From the NCBI GenBank assembly GCA_003344405.1, contig NOWV01000074.1, positions 1-64,000 on the forward strand: a stretch of DNA of 64,000 bases, written 5' to 3'. Each line of letters starts with the position of its first letter. Position 1 is the first letter of the stretch. Of the stretch, positions 22,518-36,111 are shown in pieces. The position numbers and the translations under genes are program-made. The notes under the pieces were generated by a model that was given only the letters and a program-made list of their open reading frames with translations, was not told the origin of the DNA and searched no databases. This DNA is from Trichoplax sp. H2. Its lineage: Eukaryota > Placozoa > Uniplacotomia > Trichoplacea.

Positions 22518-25500
22518 AATTGATACCGCTTATTGACAAAATTAATCAACATTCGATGAAACGAAGACAAACGCTGATATGGCTAACCTTGGTAGTAGAA
22601 AGAGAGATTATTAATAAGGCTATTCTTGTGTGGACGAAGGGTTTCGTTATGTTTCCATTGATCAAAATTTTCGTTTAATTCGCAGAAGAAAGGACGATAT
22701 CATTGAAACTCTATTGCCTTTTTATTTACAATATTACAAGGTGGTGCTGACTGAAATCCATCAATTGAAGAATAATGTTACAAATATTGTTATTAAAATG
22801 GTATATTCATACCGATACAAAAATGAAGAGTTTTATATTTTTCATCTAATGGGTATTTCTTTAACCTGATAGTGAAAGATCTAATTTTACTAATTTCGAT
22901 TGCTGCGAGAGCTGGTAAAAGATTTCAAATATGAATTTGGAATATAGATCACTACTCGTTTTTTCATTTAAATCCTTTAAGATCATTAAAATTTTAGATA
23001 CGTTAGACAAGTAATACGCTAAAATTGCATAAATTGGCTTTTTCCATTACCTATTTATAACTTACCTACCTAATAATATACATTAGTCAGGTAGTCGTGT
23101 GATGAACTAATTCATACCATGAACAGCAACATTTCGATCGAGGACAGGTGTATTCAAGGTTAGCACATTACGTCAAATACTATTTCAGGAATGATATTAA
23201 TTTACATTCAATAGGATCCTTCGAACCATTTACAGCAAGTGCATAATTAAGAACAGATGGAACAATGAAATAAATGTACGATAATTATGAATATTTGGGC
23301 TACATTAATACACCAATATTATATTTCTCGAGATTATTTCGACCTACAGCTGTAATGAGATAACGATAAGCACACAATTTGATCACTGCTAAAAAATCAC
23401 TGATGGAACTCAGGGGATAGCGCTTAAGACGAAATATGCGAATCATCTTTCTCGAAGCCATCCACAATTTGCCATAATATTCTGATTTTCAGTGCTTATT
23501 TTAAAAAAATTCATGACCAAGTTATGAAAGAAAACAATCTAAGCTAGAAAAACTTTCAATTTCAGTATTACTAGAAACTAAGTTATTAGTATTTATTACA
23601 AAGACCGATACTGGATTAAATGGAGGCAATATGATAGGTATATGAAAATTAAATGGAATAAAGTCGATTTAAATCATATCGCAATCTGTTTTAGCATCTA
23701 TTTCTTAATATTACTTAATAGCCTAGAGACTTACGCAGTGAGACAAGTTTCGGTTCTAAAGGAGAACTCAAAACTAGTCGTAATAAAATAAGGTCAAGAT
23801 TTTGTTCACTTTGATAGTCCCTACTAACTTCTTAATGTAAAAATAAGAGTCTATTTCATTTGCCAATTCCTGCTCAGGGAAGAAAAGTTTAAGAAAATCT
23901 TCATTCAGCTTTTATAACAATAGCAATTAAACCTTAAAAATCTTCTAGATCAATCCCATTTTGATAAAGTATAGAGCTTCTGGGTTTGCATACACGAGTG
24001 CTTAATGTTCATGACTTCAGTTAATAGAGGTAAAATTAATCAGCAATTGATCACTATCATTCAAATGATTATCATTATAAGAAATTTTGTTTACATCCAG
24101 GAAAGTAAGCAGTTCACAAAATTATCATATACGAGATAGTTTGCTTATGAGACAGTTAGCTTTTAATTGATTTAATACATATTAATACGCCAATAAGCAA
24201 TTACTGAATTCAAGTAAATTGCTTTTAGCACCCATTATTAATCACCTATACTATTTAATTGATTATTTGTTAGGTAGTAATGAGCTACTTAGGTATTTAA
24301 TTCTTAATCTGTAAAAGTTTATGTTCTACCAAGATGTTTATGGTGAATGATGTTATAAACGTAGCATAAATAAAATCTCTATCTATCTCTGCAAGGCTCA
24401 TCTTATAATTTACTTATAAATGTGAAAAGAATTATTTAAAAGTCTCACATAATATTATTTTCATTAAATGCAATCTTTGGATGAATCCTATGTAAATATA
24501 AATGGGCGTTTAACTTGTGGTAACTGTAAACTTAGTCTAGCCCTTTACGTGATCTCATGAATGGAACCAATTATTGATTAAGAAGTTGATTAATTTTTTG
24601 CATGTCAGTACCAACCGAAATAATAATTATTGTTTTGGCCTATATAGCAATTTAATGTCGTTATTTCATGTCCAATATACTTTTCTCTCTAATTCCACCC
24701 CTCTTCTTATATGCACATAACTGACCAGTATAAATAATGCTAGAATCAGTCCTTTGCAATAATATAGTATCTACTAGTAGTATAAAGCTGAAATTTTGAG
24801 ATTCTCGGCAAAATAAGCTTCCATTGTTGTCAGGTGTCACAGATTTGAACATTTATCTGACATAAATTAGGTTTGTTCTTATAGCATTTCAATCTTACAC
24901 CAATATTAATAATACCCTGATAGCCATCTATGTCACATTGCCTAATAAAATGCTATATTCGCTTAGCCATTCATAAACCGTGATACATAGTTCCCTTTTC
25001 TACACGATGTCTATCCGTGTTTAGAGTACCCGCAATAAATAGCGCTTAGTGTGCAATATTTGCATACCATGCCGAAGAATATTTAATACAGAATCATAAT
25101 AGGATTTCTGATAATGAAATCTTATAGTAATCTGCTAGTTAGTAGAACGCAATACTTTAGCCCATATACGTATACTAAGTTCATAAAAGCAATAACGCTC
25201 AAAATAACTGATAAGATCTACTTCATTTCTAAGGATTACTTTGATATGAAATCAACTGAATATTTTTAAAAATCCCTCATAGTTATCTCATAATAGTATT
25301 AGATGACAGATTTTGTGCTTTCTTTAAAATTAAAAATTTGTAAAGGCTAATTTTATCTAATAAATTAATGCGTGTGCTCACAAACCGGAGATTTTTAATA
25401 CTATCGTAGTTATGGATACAGTTGATGAAATGATCAATTATGGGCTAGCGGCAGTTTTAAATGAACTCTTTGTTACATCGTCGAAATAAAAACTTAAATG

Positions 25501-27627
25501 ATACAAATTCATTCCGGATCGGAAATTATTTCAAATAAAGTCAAGAAACCTAATATTTTGTGTAAATAATTATCTTACTTCAAGTGAAATCTGATCCCTA
25601 AATTAGGACATACACTCAGTCTTGGTCCATTAATATTTTGATACTTTCGATAGCATCCATCAATATTGAGAAAGATAGCCGTCATGATGCTGGTGTAGGA
25701 AAATAGTTTCTAAGTAAGATGGTAACACCAGACTTGAACGGACTAGCAATGTTAAAGATAATACAATTAGGCGTTAGGATAGTGTAGTACTGCTAGTGAA
25801 TAATGTTAGAGACCATAGCTGTAGCCTTAAGTGAGAATGCAAGGCACCTTTTAGGAGGGAGTTCGGTCTGAGATCTAGCTGTTTACAAGTTACTTGATCA
25901 AAGTTTGTTATTGCAACGTTCAGCAATAGTATTGAGTACCGGTACTTAATATACTACTTTATCCACTGCATTCGGGGACAAATTATAGAGTGATTATATC
26001 AAGGTGGGATAGATTTAGTACTTTATTACAGCTGGATAAGCAGATTTCACTATCAATGCACGATAGTTGGTGAAACCATCAAATACGGCATTCTTCTGTC
26101 AATCTTCAAAACAACAATAAATTTTCAGATTGTTTTAACTCGAGATTTGGATTAGCTATGCAATAAATAATTGGACGACAGCTAATGTGTTTTGTTACAG
26201 AATTAGAGATAAAATATTAATTCATTTCGGTATCATTTGTAAAGACTGATACTAAATTGCATAAATTTAAACAGAAACAAAATATAATCTCTCAATGCTA
26301 CGTGTCAAGTTTGGTTTTTCTTATAATATTGCAGTATATTTTCCCCCAATATTACGGAAGCGGAAGCGAAGATTCTTTAGCGAACTGCGGTTATTGTGCA
26401 GAATTTTATTGTATCAGATTATCTATCTGATTCATTTTTCATTTAAACACTTAATCATGTTGTTAAGAACTGCCTGAAAAGAAAATCTTCGCTTCGTTAC
26501 CGTGGTAACGGAAAACAATTATCGTTTTACTCATAAATAAAACTAAATTTAACAACTAGCGTTTAAATCTTCTAGTTGATCACTTACTTGTCCATGTTTA
26601 TAATTAATATTCGCTGCGCCTGATTAACATAACGACTAAACATACTAAGGATTTCCCTAGCATTATTAGATAAGCTTGAGAATTGGCCAAGGTTTAGAAC
26701 CCTTAGAGAACCTACTACAAGTTATAACCTTTCATGTGACTACTATCGCAAGAATTAGACGTTAGACATATAGACGATAGACGAGCAAATATTGATATAT
26801 TACAAAAAGATAGCTTCGTTGACTTTTAATTAGCTTCATCAATCCTTATAAGAAATACGTCCATTTTCAAGTAAAAGTCAAAATAATTAGTTATTTATAT
26901 CGTAATTGATTTCTATTCCATCTAATTAATCAACACTATAATAATACAGAGCTACTGTGTATTTCCTTGGAGGAGAAGTTTAAATTATATATCTTTCAAA
27001 TAATTATATTCAAGGTATCAAATACTCATTCCTGGCGCTACCAAAATAAAATTTTGCCCAATTTTTACGTAATCCATTCAATATTAAAATAACTTTATGA
27101 ATGTGCGCACCTGTAATTCATGTTGTAAGATACTGTAAATTACTGTAAATTACAGGAAACTGACACAAATTTACAAAGTTGTTCAAATACATCTATTTTA
27201 ATTAATGTTATAATTTCCTGTAGTTCGAATCAGATCATTGCAACAACTAATCTCAATACTTATATTGTTACTTTATTTCTGAATATCGTAAGGAAATGGT
27301 AACGAAGCAGCAATCAAATGCTATAGCTTTTAAAGTATAACTGAGTACATTCTTCTGTCCATTCAAAATAATCTTATTCTGCTTGCGCCAAACTTTATCA
27401 AGTAGTATATACTTAGTAATACTAATAGTTAAAGCATTGATCTATATAGAATTAAGCTAAAAAATTTTAGGGGATGAATACTTCGCTCGTAAAACGGGTG
27501 GTGTATCGAGTAAATCTTAAAATTTACTATATAAATCCAAGAAGTAGCTAATTAAGCCTTAAAAATTTATTTTAAAATCTGGAAACTAATCAGCTAAAGT
27601 TTCACAATATTGTCTACCTATTCTACA
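22518..27627. other. Intergenic, AT-rich, partly shared with the 29-34 kb interval
   Basis: Scattered blocks resemble the sequence 3' of the sister receptor (for example TTATAATTTACTTATAAATGTG near 24405 and a close match near 33600). No gene recognised. An inverted repeat at 26363-26509 is listed separately. Confidence 0.45.
26363..26509. repeat. Spaced inverted repeat plus short palindrome
   Basis: GAAGCGAAGATT (26363-26374) recurs as its exact reverse complement at 26484-26495. It is followed at once by the palindrome GTTACCGTGGTAAC (26496-26509). It could be a decayed foldback element, but the outer sequence does not continue the match. Confidence 0.4.
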
Positions 27628-28339
27628 TTAATTACGATATTAAATAGGCATTGTGGTATCGGACTACGTATCTTATGTCATATTTCTTCTAAATAGCGAG
27701 GTAGATGCTGTATCCAAAGAATGGAATTCTCAAAGAATCGAAAAATAAAAAACTTTGATCAACTACTATAAATTAAACTAAATTATGTCAGCCTTATATA
27801 ATTCATTGTATACGCCGACAGTTAATTAAATATTTTTATAATGCAATAGTTGACCTATTGTTTAAAGGCAGTAGGCAGCAGAAGAATGTTAAAGTATCAA
27901 TATAAATCTGTATATGAACAGAAATTTATGTTTAATTTATCGTAATATTCTAGCAGATGTATAATTTAATAGAATAGATTTGATATAATGTTAATTAACG
28001 GCTGATTGAATTTCTCTACAAGATATTATAAATTGCGTTACAAAGTAATACTTGGAATACCATTGTAATTTAATATTATTGTCTCTTTCTTCAATGTATT
28101 TCAAACTTTCCTCAAGAGATTCCAGTAAATTCATGTAAATGTACAAAAATAGAACATTATTTCCATTTTGACCACAAGTAATGCATCCGATTTATTATAG
28201 AAATTAGAATTTTACAGCACTAAAAGTTTTTCACCTTTCTGGTCTTACGACTCAGCGTCAAACATCATAGGCTACTGTCAAGAAGTTATCTTAAATCACG
28301 ATTTACCATCTGCTTGATTCCCATTGAACATACAGTACA
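27628..28339 (+). repeat. Duplicated 5' flank of the 28.3-kb receptor
   Basis: This is the partner of 20935-21482: the same block order with substitutions and an extra roughly 160 bp, ending at the receptor ATG. Confidence 0.6.
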
Positions 28340-29344
28340 ATGAATAATAGTGTTAACTACACCGCCGAATATTTCAGCAATTCTGGCAATATTAATTTAA
28401 TCTTCGGTCTTCTTGGTTGTATCTTGAACGGATTTGTCTGCTATATTATTGGCACTCATCGAAGCCTTCGCCAGCCATTTAATTACTTAATATTAAATCT
28501 AGCTATATCAGATTTTCTAGTTTCGCTAGCAGTAACATTGAATAGTATTTTAAATTACGTGGCTAGTCGGTATGTAGATAAATTGTTTAGTATTGTCCAT
28601 ACGATGAATATCTCATGTAAGTTCATCATTTTCTGCAGTGTATCATCTTTCTCTTCAACAACTCTAACGCTACTTGCTATTAGTGTCGAACGTTATCTAT
28701 GCTTTACCGCTGAACACCAACATAAAATGCGACTATCAACTACACGAAAAGTACTTCTTTTAATATGGTTCTTGGCTCTTTCATCTTCCGTTATTTTAGC
28801 ATATTATGGAAGAGCAGATAAGGAAATTGGTTATGACTGCTGCTTTGGTCGAATAAAAAATTTATGGCTTTTAATTTTATGTATTACGCTATCCATACTA
28901 ATAACAATATTGCCTATCTTAATGATGTCACTTCTCTACATCCAAATTGGTTATAGGCTTCAAACTCAATTACAAATTTCTACTGATTTGGGTGATGCTA
29001 ATCTTATCAGAAATCGTAAAAAATATTTGCGTCAAAGTGTTATAGCCATAATTATTATTTCTGTCTTCACATGTTCTACTGGATTACCATTTATACTATT
29101 GCATATAATATTCATTATTGAACAACATAATCTCAATTTTGTTTCGTCCTATTATCTACATGATAATTTCCTAGGAGGAACAGCTTCGCTTCTGTTCCTG
29201 TTGTCACCTATTTTGAACCCATTGTTGTATAATTTAGCAAGTAGTCAATTTCGTTCAGTTGTATGGTCATACTTTTTTTTTTTCTGTAATTATTCGTCCA
29301 AGTTCACTCCGGAAAGAAGTACCAAGTTACAATTTACTAGATAA
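28340..29344 (+). CDS. Rhodopsin-like GPCR, sister of the 21.5-kb receptor
   Basis: This is a 334-residue single-exon seven-helix receptor. It is nearly identical to the 21483 protein over TM1-TM2 and diverges more in loops and tail. Anchors are D58 (2.50), C93 (3.25), ERY 117-119, TM5 with a proline, TM6 ending TGLPF (no toggle Trp), and NPLLY at about 293-297. Helix 8 is NLASSQFRSV. A poly-T run near 29272 encodes four or more Phe in the tail, a site prone to slippage, but the frame is open to TAA at 29344. The tail is short and basic with several Ser/Thr. Ligand and G-protein coupling are unknown. Confidence 0.92.
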   Translation: MNNSVNYTAEYFSNSGNINLIFGLLGCILNGFVCYIIGTHRSLRQPFNYLILNLAISDFLVSLAVTLNSILNYVASRYVDKLFSIVHTMNISCKFIIFCSVSSFSSTTLTLLAISVERYLCFTAEHQHKMRLSTTRKVLLLIWFLALSSSVILAYYGRADKEIGYDCCFGRIKNLWLLILCITLSILITILPILMMSLLYIQIGYRLQTQLQISTDLGDANLIRNRKKYLRQSVIAIIIISVFTCSTGLPFILLHIIFIIEQHNLNFVSSYYLHDNFLGGTASLLFLLSPILNPLLYNLASSQFRSVVWSYFFFFCNYSSKFTPERSTKLQFTR

Positions 29345-32300
29345 AATCGTTAATAGCCTAAATTTATCACATAATTTAGCTCGTAAATACATCAATAACT
29401 ACTGCATGATAGAAAATGAAGATAAAATATTGCTGTAATTGATTTTGGCTATGCAAATAAAATTTTTCATCTGGTATATAAGCATAGATGAATAACTTTA
29501 AGTAATGTTACTACTAGTTAAACAGTACAACTGAAAATACTACGCTCCTTTTATTATTAATAACTCATGGATTATTCTTAACATGAAGTAGTTGGTTTAA
29601 GGCCAATATTTAGCAATTTCGTAAAAACGGCGTATTTAAATTGTTATAAGCAGATGTAAAATTATCCTATTGCTGTGTGCCATCTTTTGGCACTTTTATT
29701 TATAGTCTCGAAACGAATCATCAATTATATGTATTTATCATAAATCAGCTAATACTATTAGATCAACATTTCAAATGTAAAATTGGAATAGATAGCATCA
29801 CTTTTTCATCAGCTTAATTTTCAGCATTTATTAAAATTTCTTGATATGGCTGATTAGTCATGCGGTAGAATATAGTTCTAAATTGGGCCTACCAAGCATT
29901 CATCGCGTGTCTATAGAATAAATGAGCGCTTATAGAAAAGCAAGAAAGGCAGGAAATGTTTCCCTACATTAAGATAATTAGAGAAAAGCACTTAAGCTCA
30001 CAAGAGTCAACGACATTAAAAGTTTAATATATTTATCTTGGGCGCCGAATGACATCTAGAACCGCAAAATATGTTTGGAGCTCAGATACACTTCAATACC
30101 AGTAAGGTCAATATCGGTACATGCTCGGAAATGAAATTAGTTTACAGTAAGCGAGATCATCCGGAATATTACAGCATTTGCATTACTGAGGAAAGTTGAA
30201 CAAAGGCGCAACCATCTCAATAATTGATATTTAGCTACAAATTGTTATACTTACATGGAATATTTATTTGAAATAATTATTGATCACCGCCTTTATTCTC
30301 GTAAGTGAAGCATTGATCGTCTTACAAATGCTACAAGCAAGAACAAGATTTCTTGAAAGTGATCAACTCTTTTACTATTGCTGACAGATACATTGAAGTT
30401 ACGATCACTTACATTAGCGTTGCTATATTAATGTCATAAATATGCAGCCAGTCACGCTATAACACTTTCACTAAGTAGTTAAAAAAATTTCATGATCGCT
30501 AGACAATAGTTCGATACCGTACCCAAAAAGTTAATGTTTGGAAAATTCGCTGAGTAATGAAATAAACCTTACCAATTTATTAAAGAAGATCTTTTCATGG
30601 TAGAAATGTAAGTTCGTGATGTATTTCGATCGAGTATTAAGCTAGAATACATGTTGGTGTATATGAACCTGATTTACATTTTCTAAACTTTTGTATCTTC
30701 AAAATTTATATTATACGTCGACCGAAAATCATGAAGGAAAGCTTATCTAAAACATTTCTCGTTAAGCGAACAAATTTATTTTCATGTAGCATCTATCGAA
30801 AGAAATAAATGGTTATAGAATTTAGCATAGAGCAGGAAACGAACATTGGGAATAGTCCATCTATCGCTGCTTAACGAATGAAATCATTTGAAAGAGTTGC
30901 TGTCGACCCGTATAACATCCATTCAAAAAGTTAACGGCGATAGAAACAGGCACTGTGGATGTTAATGATTAGAATGATATATCAAGCTCAATTTGAGTCA
31001 GGGTATTGCATATCGAATAAATTCATCCTAAAGAGTATATATAAGAGATGTTCATAAAGTCAATAATACAGAATACAAACTATAATTCTATCTACTGCAT
31101 TCGATGTTTCTGGAGAGTAAGAATAGAATTATCCAAAGCTGAAATTTTTTAGTAATTCAATTATCACTGACGTGGATGCAACATTTGAATGCATACAGGT
31201 ACTTAGACAAAATTTTCGCTATGGAAATAGTGCAAAAATGGAAAGTACGTGCTTGAATACAAGCAATATTGCCAATGTACATAACCAATACTAGTAAATT
31301 AGTATACTGATTAAAGATTAACTACGACAAATGTTTTGATTTCTATTACAATTACTGTGTTTGTAAGTAGCTAATTTCGTATACTAAGTATGGTGTTATT
31401 TTAATTGCCTGGTTATTGCTAATTGATATTAATATACCATAGAAGCGGCTTGTAACTATAGATCAATAAGATTATAAAAATATCCTTTAGCTCGCTCTAT
31501 AGCCCTAACACTTGTCTAACACTTAATTTAAAGGGAAATCTTGTGCAGTGTTCAATACTAGTATATATTATTTGATTGCGACGTATACAAAAATTGTAAA
31601 GATTGGCTTCGGTATCTATCACATCCTTAAGATCATGCTACAGACATGGCGACTAATTAAAGTTTGATCAGTTTTCCATCTTTACACTTTTGTTCAACAT
31701 TCTTGTAAAGTAAAATATATACTATGTATTCTTATATTATAAAGCTCTCGAACTGTTTCAATGTCTTCATTCTAGTTTTGACTAGTGAATCTAGATTTAT
31801 TAGTAAATCAACTGTTATAAAGGAATGGCTGGAATAAAAATTTATTTACGAAGAGTCTAAAACAAGCGTCCAATTTTGGTTATAGCTTATGATGCGGTCA
31901 AGTCAATCATTGAAGATATTATTGATACATGCATGTTTAATTTGCTGGATTTCTACGTCTTTTTCATACAGAATATGATCATAAGAATAACTTTAATTGA
32001 CATTTAAATAAAGCATCAAATAAAGGTTCAATTTTAGTTGAACATTTAAATGTAAGTTCTACTACCTTTAAACTCGTGCCTTTAAATCGCCACAAAATCA
32101 GAGTTATCAGCGTTGTTCAAATATTATAAATTGTTAAAATAATTCAAAAATAATATTATTTTGGCAGATTCGGCTTCTTCAATAGTTTTAAGCCACCAGG
32201 CATTAGTCATAGAGCATTTTAATGTAAAACTTTACACTTGTAAAGTTATATTTTTCATGAATTTTCATCAGACAGCGATTGTCGGATGAATCATAATTTC

Positions 32301-32535
32301 TGCGAAAACTTAATCAAACCTAATCTAAAGGGATAGGAGTAGTTTTATTTTCTGAAAAGTGATAATCGAGTTTTTAGTATTTTGAAATAAAGCTAAAGAA
32401 GTCTTATGAATAAATCCTATACGGAACACAACAAGGATACTCCGAAAGTTTTTACTCTGCTTCGCAGCAAAAAAGTATCATAATGATTTTAGCTAATTAC
32501 AGTAGTTACATGTTCGAGAATACAGGGTTGGTATG
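29345..32535. other. Intergenic, AT-rich
   Basis: No gene recognised. Weak blocks of similarity to 22.6-24.6 kb suggest that the receptor duplication extended into the 3' flank. Confidence 0.45.
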
Positions 32536-32999
32536 TGTGATAGAGCACAGCTTCCGTAAGTGATAATCTTAGCTTTAGCTTTAACTATTACGATTTTTAT
32601 TAGTTGCTAATAATAATTAATTATTAATTAGATATTTTGTGTTATGGTTTTATTAGTAGTTGTATCATACTGTGCAGAATAATATACATTATAGACAGTC
32701 GCCCATACAACTCTATATAAGTTTTAGGATCTTTTATCTAAGTTGTGTACCGAGTGCAATCGGTAGAGGTTATATAAAGCCTGATGCTCTCATTAGCTAA
32801 TCAGTTGATGATTAGACATTTACAGTGTACGTGCATAGATGAAGTGACCTTGGATATGAAGACTACTAGATTAAATAAATTCTGTTAAACCTAAACCTAG
32901 TTTACACTTAGTCTGTTGTAGACACATTTAGCTGTTGTAGCTTTAGCTTTTAAGAAGTTTTAGTGATCCCGGATAGCCTATCGTAAGCTGCTTGCGACA
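32536..32999 (+). mobile_element. Older solo LTR (family of 17874-18454)
   Basis: It starts TGTGATAGAGCACAG and ends GCTTGCGACA. It shares the ACCGAGTGCAA-like block, TATATAAA (32771-32778), AATAAA (32874-32879) and the CTAGTTTACACTTAGTC block with the 17874 copy. Flanks are GTATG and GTAGG, an imperfect 5-bp duplication that fits an older insertion. It is about 120 bp shorter than the intact copy. Confidence 0.75.
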
Positions 33000-34360
33000 G
33001 TAGGTAGTCTTAAAACTGTATTTCTTAATTAAGTAAGAATTGATTTACACAAATCGTAAGAAATGGTATAATAAAAAGTTACTTGATATGACTATTACAT
33101 CAACATATGCTACAGTCGTGTTGTTTTTATTACAGATCTATTTTGACCTTCAGAACTAATTACTCTTACAACACTACGACAATCACATCTCACTTACTGA
33201 TAGTTAAATAAAATGCGGTCTCGAAATATATATCGAAAAAATAATAATAAATTTATGGCTTGCTTGGTTGTGCAATCTAAGAATTTCGTAGCATAAATGA
33301 TGTGTAAATATAAAACATCATATTACATACAAGATGACTTCATTAATATTTAGCAATCTTCTACTGTTTGATTTTTATGCCAACAGACTAATAACTTATT
33401 GAAGATAGAAAGCAGGCGGCTGTTAATACAGCCAGCATCCGATATTGCAACCGTTTTTAATTACCATATAATGCTGAGCCACCACATTATTCTTTAATAG
33501 GCAGGTTTCAAATTTTAGATCTTGGTCAAACAAAGCATTCATTATTTTCTACAAATATAGCGGAAATGAATCTTTCTCTATCCTTTCAAGATTAATCCTA
33601 TAATTTATTTATAAATGTGGAAAAACAAATTAACGAATTTCATGATAGCACGCTATTCTGTATCAAGCAAGCAGTCTTGAGATGTCTATGCTTCTTTAAC
33701 TTACACTCTGACTCATTAGCTTCTCTTTATCGATCAAAATCTCCAATGACATAGTTATTCGGCTAAGATGAAGGTTACTATAGGATCAGACCAAATTGAT
33801 TGTATCAACTACGATAAACTAGATAATCATAGATGGTATATTAATTAATATTATCAACATATTACTTAACAACAACTTTTACAAAGTGAGATTTTTATTC
33901 GTCATTTTGATACAGCTTCTATGTTATAACTTTACAGCAACGTTAACCTATTCTGTTTTGACTATAGTAATCCAATCACGTGAGCTTAAAATTTACAGTA
34001 TGTAAGTCTATTAGTCTATAGTAAGCTTGTATTACACATTGTATAATTTAACGTGAAAGATTAGCACCGGGATTATTGTGTGACATATGAAATTGTATAT
34101 AAGCTTGATTATTAATTTTTAATCCAAGTTCCACTGAGGCTAACGTAGAGTACACTGGTACTAACGTAAACGGGCTAGTAATAAATATATTTATTAGCCT
34201 AAACCTATCGTTTGACTCGATTACAATAGTATAGGAATAAGTTAGTTTTCCCTTACTGAGGATCTCCGGAGTTAGTCGGAGAACCATAAGAGTAGATAGA
34301 CTAGTTTAGGTACGATCACGAAAGTTGTTTTGTGACAGCCATCTAATATACAAAATGGGT
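33000..34360. other. Intergenic
   Basis: No gene recognised. A 79-codon open frame on the minus strand (34287-34048) has no recognisable motif. Confidence 0.4.
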
Positions 34361-34487
34361 CAGTATGGAACATATCTTCTATCTTATTCGGCCACCATCT
34401 ACTTTGAATCCAGTCCTATATAATTTATCAAGCCGCGAATTTCGTAAAGTTCTATATTCTTACCTTTATTTTTGGCATAACGCTTAA
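34361..34487 (+). pseudogene. GPCR relic: TM7 and helix 8
   Basis: The frame encodes TLNPVLYNLSSREFRKVLYS, the NPxxY region and helix 8 of the array's receptors, ending in TAA at 34485-34487. A frameshift near 34393 separates it from an upstream VWNISSILF-like half of TM7. No TM1-TM6 sequence is visible upstream. It is a 3' remnant of a lost receptor, comparable with 706-953. Confidence 0.7.
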
Positions 34488-36111
34488 TAGTACTATTTGC
34501 AAATAAGAAGAAACTCAAATTTAAAGTTATGATATCTTAAGTAAGATCTTCAACATTGACTAGAAGCGAACAACACTAATACTTTGAAAGATAAATTTGT
34601 GATAGAAGATTGTAGTTAACGACTGTTACTTGGTTTAGAAAAACTCATATAGTATAATAATGTTATGAAACGATGGCAATCCATTTTGATTGATTATTTC
34701 CTTTTGATATTGATTGGATAGTCTGCTCTTTAAGATTGCTATTTACTGCTATTCTTGAATATAAATGGCGAGGTAATTGTTTATGACAGTACAGCATTAT
34801 CATCGTGATTGATATTCATTCCTTTTAACGACTAATTTGAGCCAAATTATTATAAGACTGGCATATACGAATACTATTTGAGGAAAAACGATGAACTGAT
34901 ATTCATAACAATACAACACATTTGTCTTTATCGATTATTCTTTCCTTCTAACTATGATTGAAGAGAAATTAATATAAGTAGGTTATAGGATACCGTTACT
35001 ACTTACTATAAAATTGGTATACACCTTGATCTTTATGATAATATCCATCGAGGTCAATTACAGTACTCTTTTGACTATCATTATCAACAATTATTCGATG
35101 CTTCTATGCACACTTAATTTATATACATCACGTATGACTCCTAACTTCTACTGAATAGAACCGTCATGTAATTATTTACAGATAAAATACGAGAAAGCGC
35201 AGTAGATCAGAACCCTATGAATAGCAAATGCTATGTATTAAAACAATAAATTGAGATTTATAGCCATTATATTGTTCATATTCATTTTACTTAAAGAGGC
35301 ATAGATGAAGATTCTATTCCAGTTACTACTTCAAAACTAAAATACCACGAATTGGTTTACTTTGACAAAGATTATAAATTTTACATCAGCGATAGAATTA
35401 TGCGTGTATATGAAGGTTCGATTAAGGTTATTTCTTAAAGAACGAACGATAGTGTGATAAAGTGATCTTCAAAACAATAAATCAAGAACTACAGTTTCTT
35501 GCAAATTTCACTCTATTACAGAAGTTAGGTTCGTCTAACTACCAAGGACTATCTGACTATCTGACAATCTACTTATTACAGCAAAATTCACGATTTATAT
35601 ACGATTAGTTACAGAATGCTTTTAGATAGTTAAATATGAAAGAATGCCACCTTGATTAGAATAAATTAGCAAAAGAGAAGATCTAAAATTCAATAACATA
35701 CTCATAGAATATGAGGTCGAGTTGTTTATTTTTTCAGAGCTCTTTCAGTATTTACAATAGAACTTTTGTTTCTATAAATGAGTTTATCATTTATTTACGT
35801 ACCATATTTCTTTTCTCTTTACGTCACCTTTTACGTAGCAATCAGAAAAGAAAATTATTCGATTCTACTTACCAATTCGCTATTATTGCTCATCAGTTTA
35901 TCCCAGTCAATGTTGCGGCTCGACTCTATTTAATACTGATACTGACTATCTGCGGTATTAGTTCCATTTAATTACGAATCATTAACCGCAATTTGTGAAG
36001 ATCATTCAGTTTACAGATTCAAGTTTTAGCTAAGAGTTTATCTACCGTTTTGATTTTAACGAGTTAATGTAATAGTGAAATATTTTTATATTTGAAGTTA
36101 AGTTTTGAAGT
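34488..36111. other. Intergenic, 5' of the 36.1-kb receptor
   Basis: No gene recognised. An 86-codon ATG-initiated frame at 35711-35971 has no recognisable motif and may be chance. Confidence 0.4.

Noticed and set aside
27205-27245. GTTCGAATC as a tRNA T-loop
   Set aside because: The flanking bases do not pair as a T stem, and no acceptor or anticodon arm is found.
35711-35971. 86-codon ATG frame upstream of the 36.1-kb receptor
   Set aside because: It has no recognisable domain and no helix pattern matching the receptors. Not distinguishable from chance.
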